64,000 nt of DNA from Acanthaster planci (lineage: Eukaryota; Echinodermata; Asteroidea; Valvatida; Acanthasteridae): the NCBI RefSeq assembly GCF_001949145.1, contig NW_019091362.1, forward strand, positions 8,290,202 to 8,354,201, read 5' to 3'. The notes under the pieces are model-generated. The model was given only the letters and a program-made list of their open reading frames with translations, was not told the origin of the DNA and did not search any database. The position numbers and the translations under genes were made by a program. Of the stretch, positions 60,801 to 64,000 are shown in pieces. Every line of letters begins with the position of its first letter. Position 1 is the first letter of the stretch.

Positions 60801-63800
60801 TTAACATCTCCCCAACGCAAAAATACATCTTGAAGAAAGAAGGCTGGTTCCAACACTGCGTCTAAAGATGCGGCTTTGGTAAATTTGGCATTAGAGGTGC
60901 CCCAGCATCGACAGGCCACACTGGCGCACGTACACTTACTATGATTCATCAGTTCAGTGCATGACGTCACGTTCATGTCGCTGCATTCCACACATGTAAA
61001 CATGTCCCAGATGCTAAATTCAGGTTTTAAAAAAAATTCAGGTGTCAAAAACATGACTCAGCCATAGGCCTATTTGATGATCCAAATTGATCAAAATCCT
61101 GGAAAAACTGTTTTTCTTGAAATGTACATGTACAGTATTAACCGAGCAAAAACTTTGTCAGGTTTGTTCTAAGGCACCCTTGTATAGACTTTGAGCAGTT
61201 TTGTTGCCTTAATGGAATATAATGCAGAAATCACAAATGCTAGACTGACCTTTAAATTGAGTCACTCAATAAACATGCACGCTGCACATACATGTACATT
61301 GTACATTACACCATACCATGTGTACATTGGGGGAGGTCATCAACTGACACAAGGAGTCTTTCACCATCTTGCATGCCACTCCACCTACATGTAAATGACT
61401 CAGGATGATAACTGAAGCCATGCAGTCAGCAGGCAATTTGTACCAATGGCGTCCCTTGCTGAAATACAGTGGTACATGACCAATTGCACATACCGTAGTG
61501 TACAGGTACATGTACCTACCGTACATGAACACTAATTACATTGGCAGTTACATGTGGATACTGTACATGATGAGTAAAACAAAAGATTGCTGTAATTGAT
61601 TGATATTACAGGTGTACAAAATCAGCACTTTGCAGGGTTCAACATGCAATGCCAAAATGCAATGCCACACACAGACAAGAAAAGTTCAGTTGTGATTGAA
61701 CATGTAGGCCTACATGTACATGTTCATGCAACACACATGCACACATACTTATTACTGAGTCCCCTTAACGTGGGTAAGACCCTTGTGTACATGTACATGT
61801 TTCCTGTGCTTTTTATTTCCAAAGTTCACCAGCAGACTGTCATGTGCAGAGCGACAAGCCGAGGGCCTTGATGGTTTGCTCCCATGATACCGTCCTTTTG
61901 AGGTGAACCAACTAGCGTTTGATTTGGTAACTGAGGAAATGAAGGAAGTTCCTGTACTGCTTGGACAATATCTCAATAAAAGCCAGGGATGTTTGCTGAA
62001 ATCATAATGAAATCAGTCCCCACCCAATTTTTAAGTTTACAACCTGGAGAACTCTGAACAAAGGATTTTTGGATGTGGCACTGGCCCGGGCCCATGAGGT
62101 CAACTGAGCCAGCCAGCCCATGACCTCCCCAGGCCAAGGAATAGGAAGCACTCTGCAGAGAGATGACAGACTGGCCAATGAGTGTAAAATTGACCTCAGA
62201 GCCCAACATGCAGGGGTAAACTGCCAGCCGGACAGGACGAGACACCTGACAACCCAGCAGGTCAAATTGGTGAAGAGGGAAAAAATATGCATCCAGATCC
62301 CTGTATGCAGATCTACTTGATGCATACATGCATGCTGCCATTCTGCGGCTTGGGTGTGACTGCCCGTCAAAATACATGAACCGGTACGGTACAACACACG
62401 ATTTTCCAGCATTTTCAATTAAAAGGAATCAGTCTTGCGAACATGCAGCACTACTATACGTTGAGAAAGTGTCCAGAAAGGATGAGAAATGTCTGTTGGA
62501 TTAGGGAGGTAAATTAATTCAGGTGGATACATGTACAACATGTACAAGTACATGTAGATTGCAATTTGCAGGAGAAAACAAAAGCTCCCATTAGTGGGAT
62601 TAAGATGAAGACGAACTAAAGTAAGAAATGCCTTTCCGGGAAACTGTATCATGAATCAACCGTGGGAGGCTTACCACTCCACATGTACATGTACCACCAG
62701 TACCCGTAGGTACTGTACACCTCCTTGCAGGCTTCAAGGGTATCTTTTTTAGTTTCATACGTTCAGGTTTCAAGTTTTGCTTTTAAATTCAAAATGGACC
62801 AGTGGATATTCGGGGGAATGTTTCTTTCCTCTCTGGTCAAGGTTTTGAGTACCATTTAGAATTTCTGCTTTCAAGCTCCATGTACTATGCAAGGGTATGT
62901 GTCCCAATATCAACTAAGCTGGTAACTGGCATTTGTGATGTGTTTTAACTTCCCTTTTTTCCAGCCTCTTATGACAAGATGATTGATAGCTCTGTTAAAG
63001 TTGGGCTGAAGCAATGTGACTTTAATAACTTTTTTCCTGCAAAATTTCACTGAAATACTTGCTGGTTTCTTAGCCCAAATTGATTGGAAATTCTTGTGAA
63101 CACATGTACATAGTACATAGGCCAGCCTCTGCCTGGACAAGTCCCTTGGGAAAGTTCTCTGCAAACTGCAGACCTTCAAGTGTAAGTACCGGTACTATGC
63201 CTTAGGATGCATTAGTTTCATAGGAAGATATGATCATGTGCAGTAAACATTCAACATTGCTTCCATAAGCATTGCTGTGTGCTAACAACAATACAAACAC
63301 AATTTAAATACTTCTTTTAACTGAAAGCAACGTCAAGTTGGTAACTTTCCATTCTTGGAAAAGCCTTTATCAGTAGACTTTTGAGGGTGCTACTGGTATT
63401 TTTCTTTAGTCACACATTCCCACACAAAGGACTACAAAAATGCAGAAGTGTAAGAAAAAGCACAAACATTTGTCCTTCAAAATTACATGTACCTCCTAAA
63501 CAAAGTTTTGAAGAAGCACTGGCCATTATAATTGCTCCAACAAGCTACTGAACATACATGTGTAAAAAAAAAAAAACAGGTGAAAACATCTGCTTTAAAG
63601 AGAGGGTGCACTGTGCGCACTCAATCATGCACATACATGTAAAATGCACATTTTTTACAAACATTAAACAGTTATACTGTACGGTTCATTCTCTTCATTT
63701 CAAACTCCATGCCCACGATATTTTACATTGGCATGAGGGCATCCACCTTTAATAACCAGAGGATGCATCACTGATCATGTCCCATACTGCACAAGCACAG

Positions 63801-64000
63801 GATGCCATGAAGGAAGTCATCAGTCAATCCATACACTGTTGCGCAACATACATGTACATGTATGTACGGTACCAATACGTCCTCATCATGGACATGTCCT
63901 CACATGAACTGTATTTAAAATTCATACCCTATAGGGCTGCATGCACAAAAGCCTATGTGGTTTCCAAGTCGACATAAAGAGACACAGGATGGCATCATCA

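Larger units (their letters stand above)
60285..60830. repeat. Large imperfect palindrome made of two SINE-containing arms
   Basis: Arms of about 235 bp (60288-60521 and 60568-60800) mirror each other. They include the tRNA-like heads and an adjoining GC-rich block (GGTCCGAGTCAGGTGAAGCAGCG and its inverse). The centre repeats part of the SINE tail (GCGTTGGGGAGATGTTGATTTATATAACAGG). Confidence 0.85.
59004..64000. other. Region upstream of ANO
   Basis: Presumed promoter/5' intron territory of the anoctamin gene or intergenic DNA. Apart from the SINE palindrome it holds a TGACGTCA CRE-like site at 60964-60971 and dense TACATGTACATG motifs. Frames at 61973-62418 (minus) show no recognised protein. 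Nothing else is supported. Confidence 0.5.

Noticed and set aside
60665-61054. 129-residue minus-strand frame
   Set aside because: Half of it is the antisense of a SINE copy; the cysteine-containing part has a GTAAGT nearby but no phase match to the neighbouring exon and no recognised homology.
61973-62418. Overlapping minus-strand frames of 134 and 138 residues
   Set aside because: Two different frames are open over the same DNA, neither shows a known motif, and no convincing splice sites in phase with ANO were found.

Overview
The window is nuclear DNA from an intron-rich invertebrate animal. Compact, GC-richer coding exons sit in AT-rich introns crowded with small DNA transposons, a truncated LINE, tRNA-derived SINEs and minisatellites. 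Two genes account for nearly all supported coding sequence. A single NELL-type gene next to an ANO5/6-type gene fits an invertebrate deuterostome such as a lancelet or echinoderm. That placement is an inference, not a proof.

Gene 1 (+ strand, 536-12335, 5' end outside the window) is a NELL1/NELL2 homologue, a secreted multidomain glycoprotein. Thirteen coding exons join with consistent codon phase at every junction. They encode the last 705 residues: most of the thrombospondin-N/laminin-G-like domain, a short coiled coil, VWC modules, six EGF modules, and C-terminal VWC modules ending at a TAG at 12333-12335.

Gene 2 (- strand, ATG at 57465, stop at 26053-26055) is a complete anoctamin (TMEM16) of 889 residues when one alternative exon is used. 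All 24 junctions of the basic model keep phase. Its closest resemblance is to ANO5/ANO6, and all six calcium-binding acidic/Asn residues of TM6-TM8 are present. Its most striking feature is a set of three homologous 75-nt, phase 0-0 exons (37073-37147, 36828-36902, 34890-34964). They encode alternative versions of the same 25 residues, running from the TM2-TM3 intracellular loop into TM3. This looks like a mutually exclusive exon cassette that retunes the channel/scramblase. A candidate 18-nt microexon, an unassigned in-phase 5' exon (58804-59003) and a possible alternative C-terminal exon (25282-25408) suggest further isoforms.

The two genes are convergent and separated by about 13.7 kb without a recognisable gene. 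This spacer holds a tandem duplication, a 646-bp fold-back element, a degenerate satellite, a repeat with a CRE-like palindrome, and a MITE. Human NELL1 lies near ANO5, and NELL2 near ANO6, so the window probably preserves the ancestral NELL-ANO linkage that existed before vertebrate genome duplication. Upstream of ANO (57.5-64 kb) lie three tRNA-derived SINE copies, two of them in a large palindrome. There is also an unusual density of the palindromic motif (GTACAT)n.
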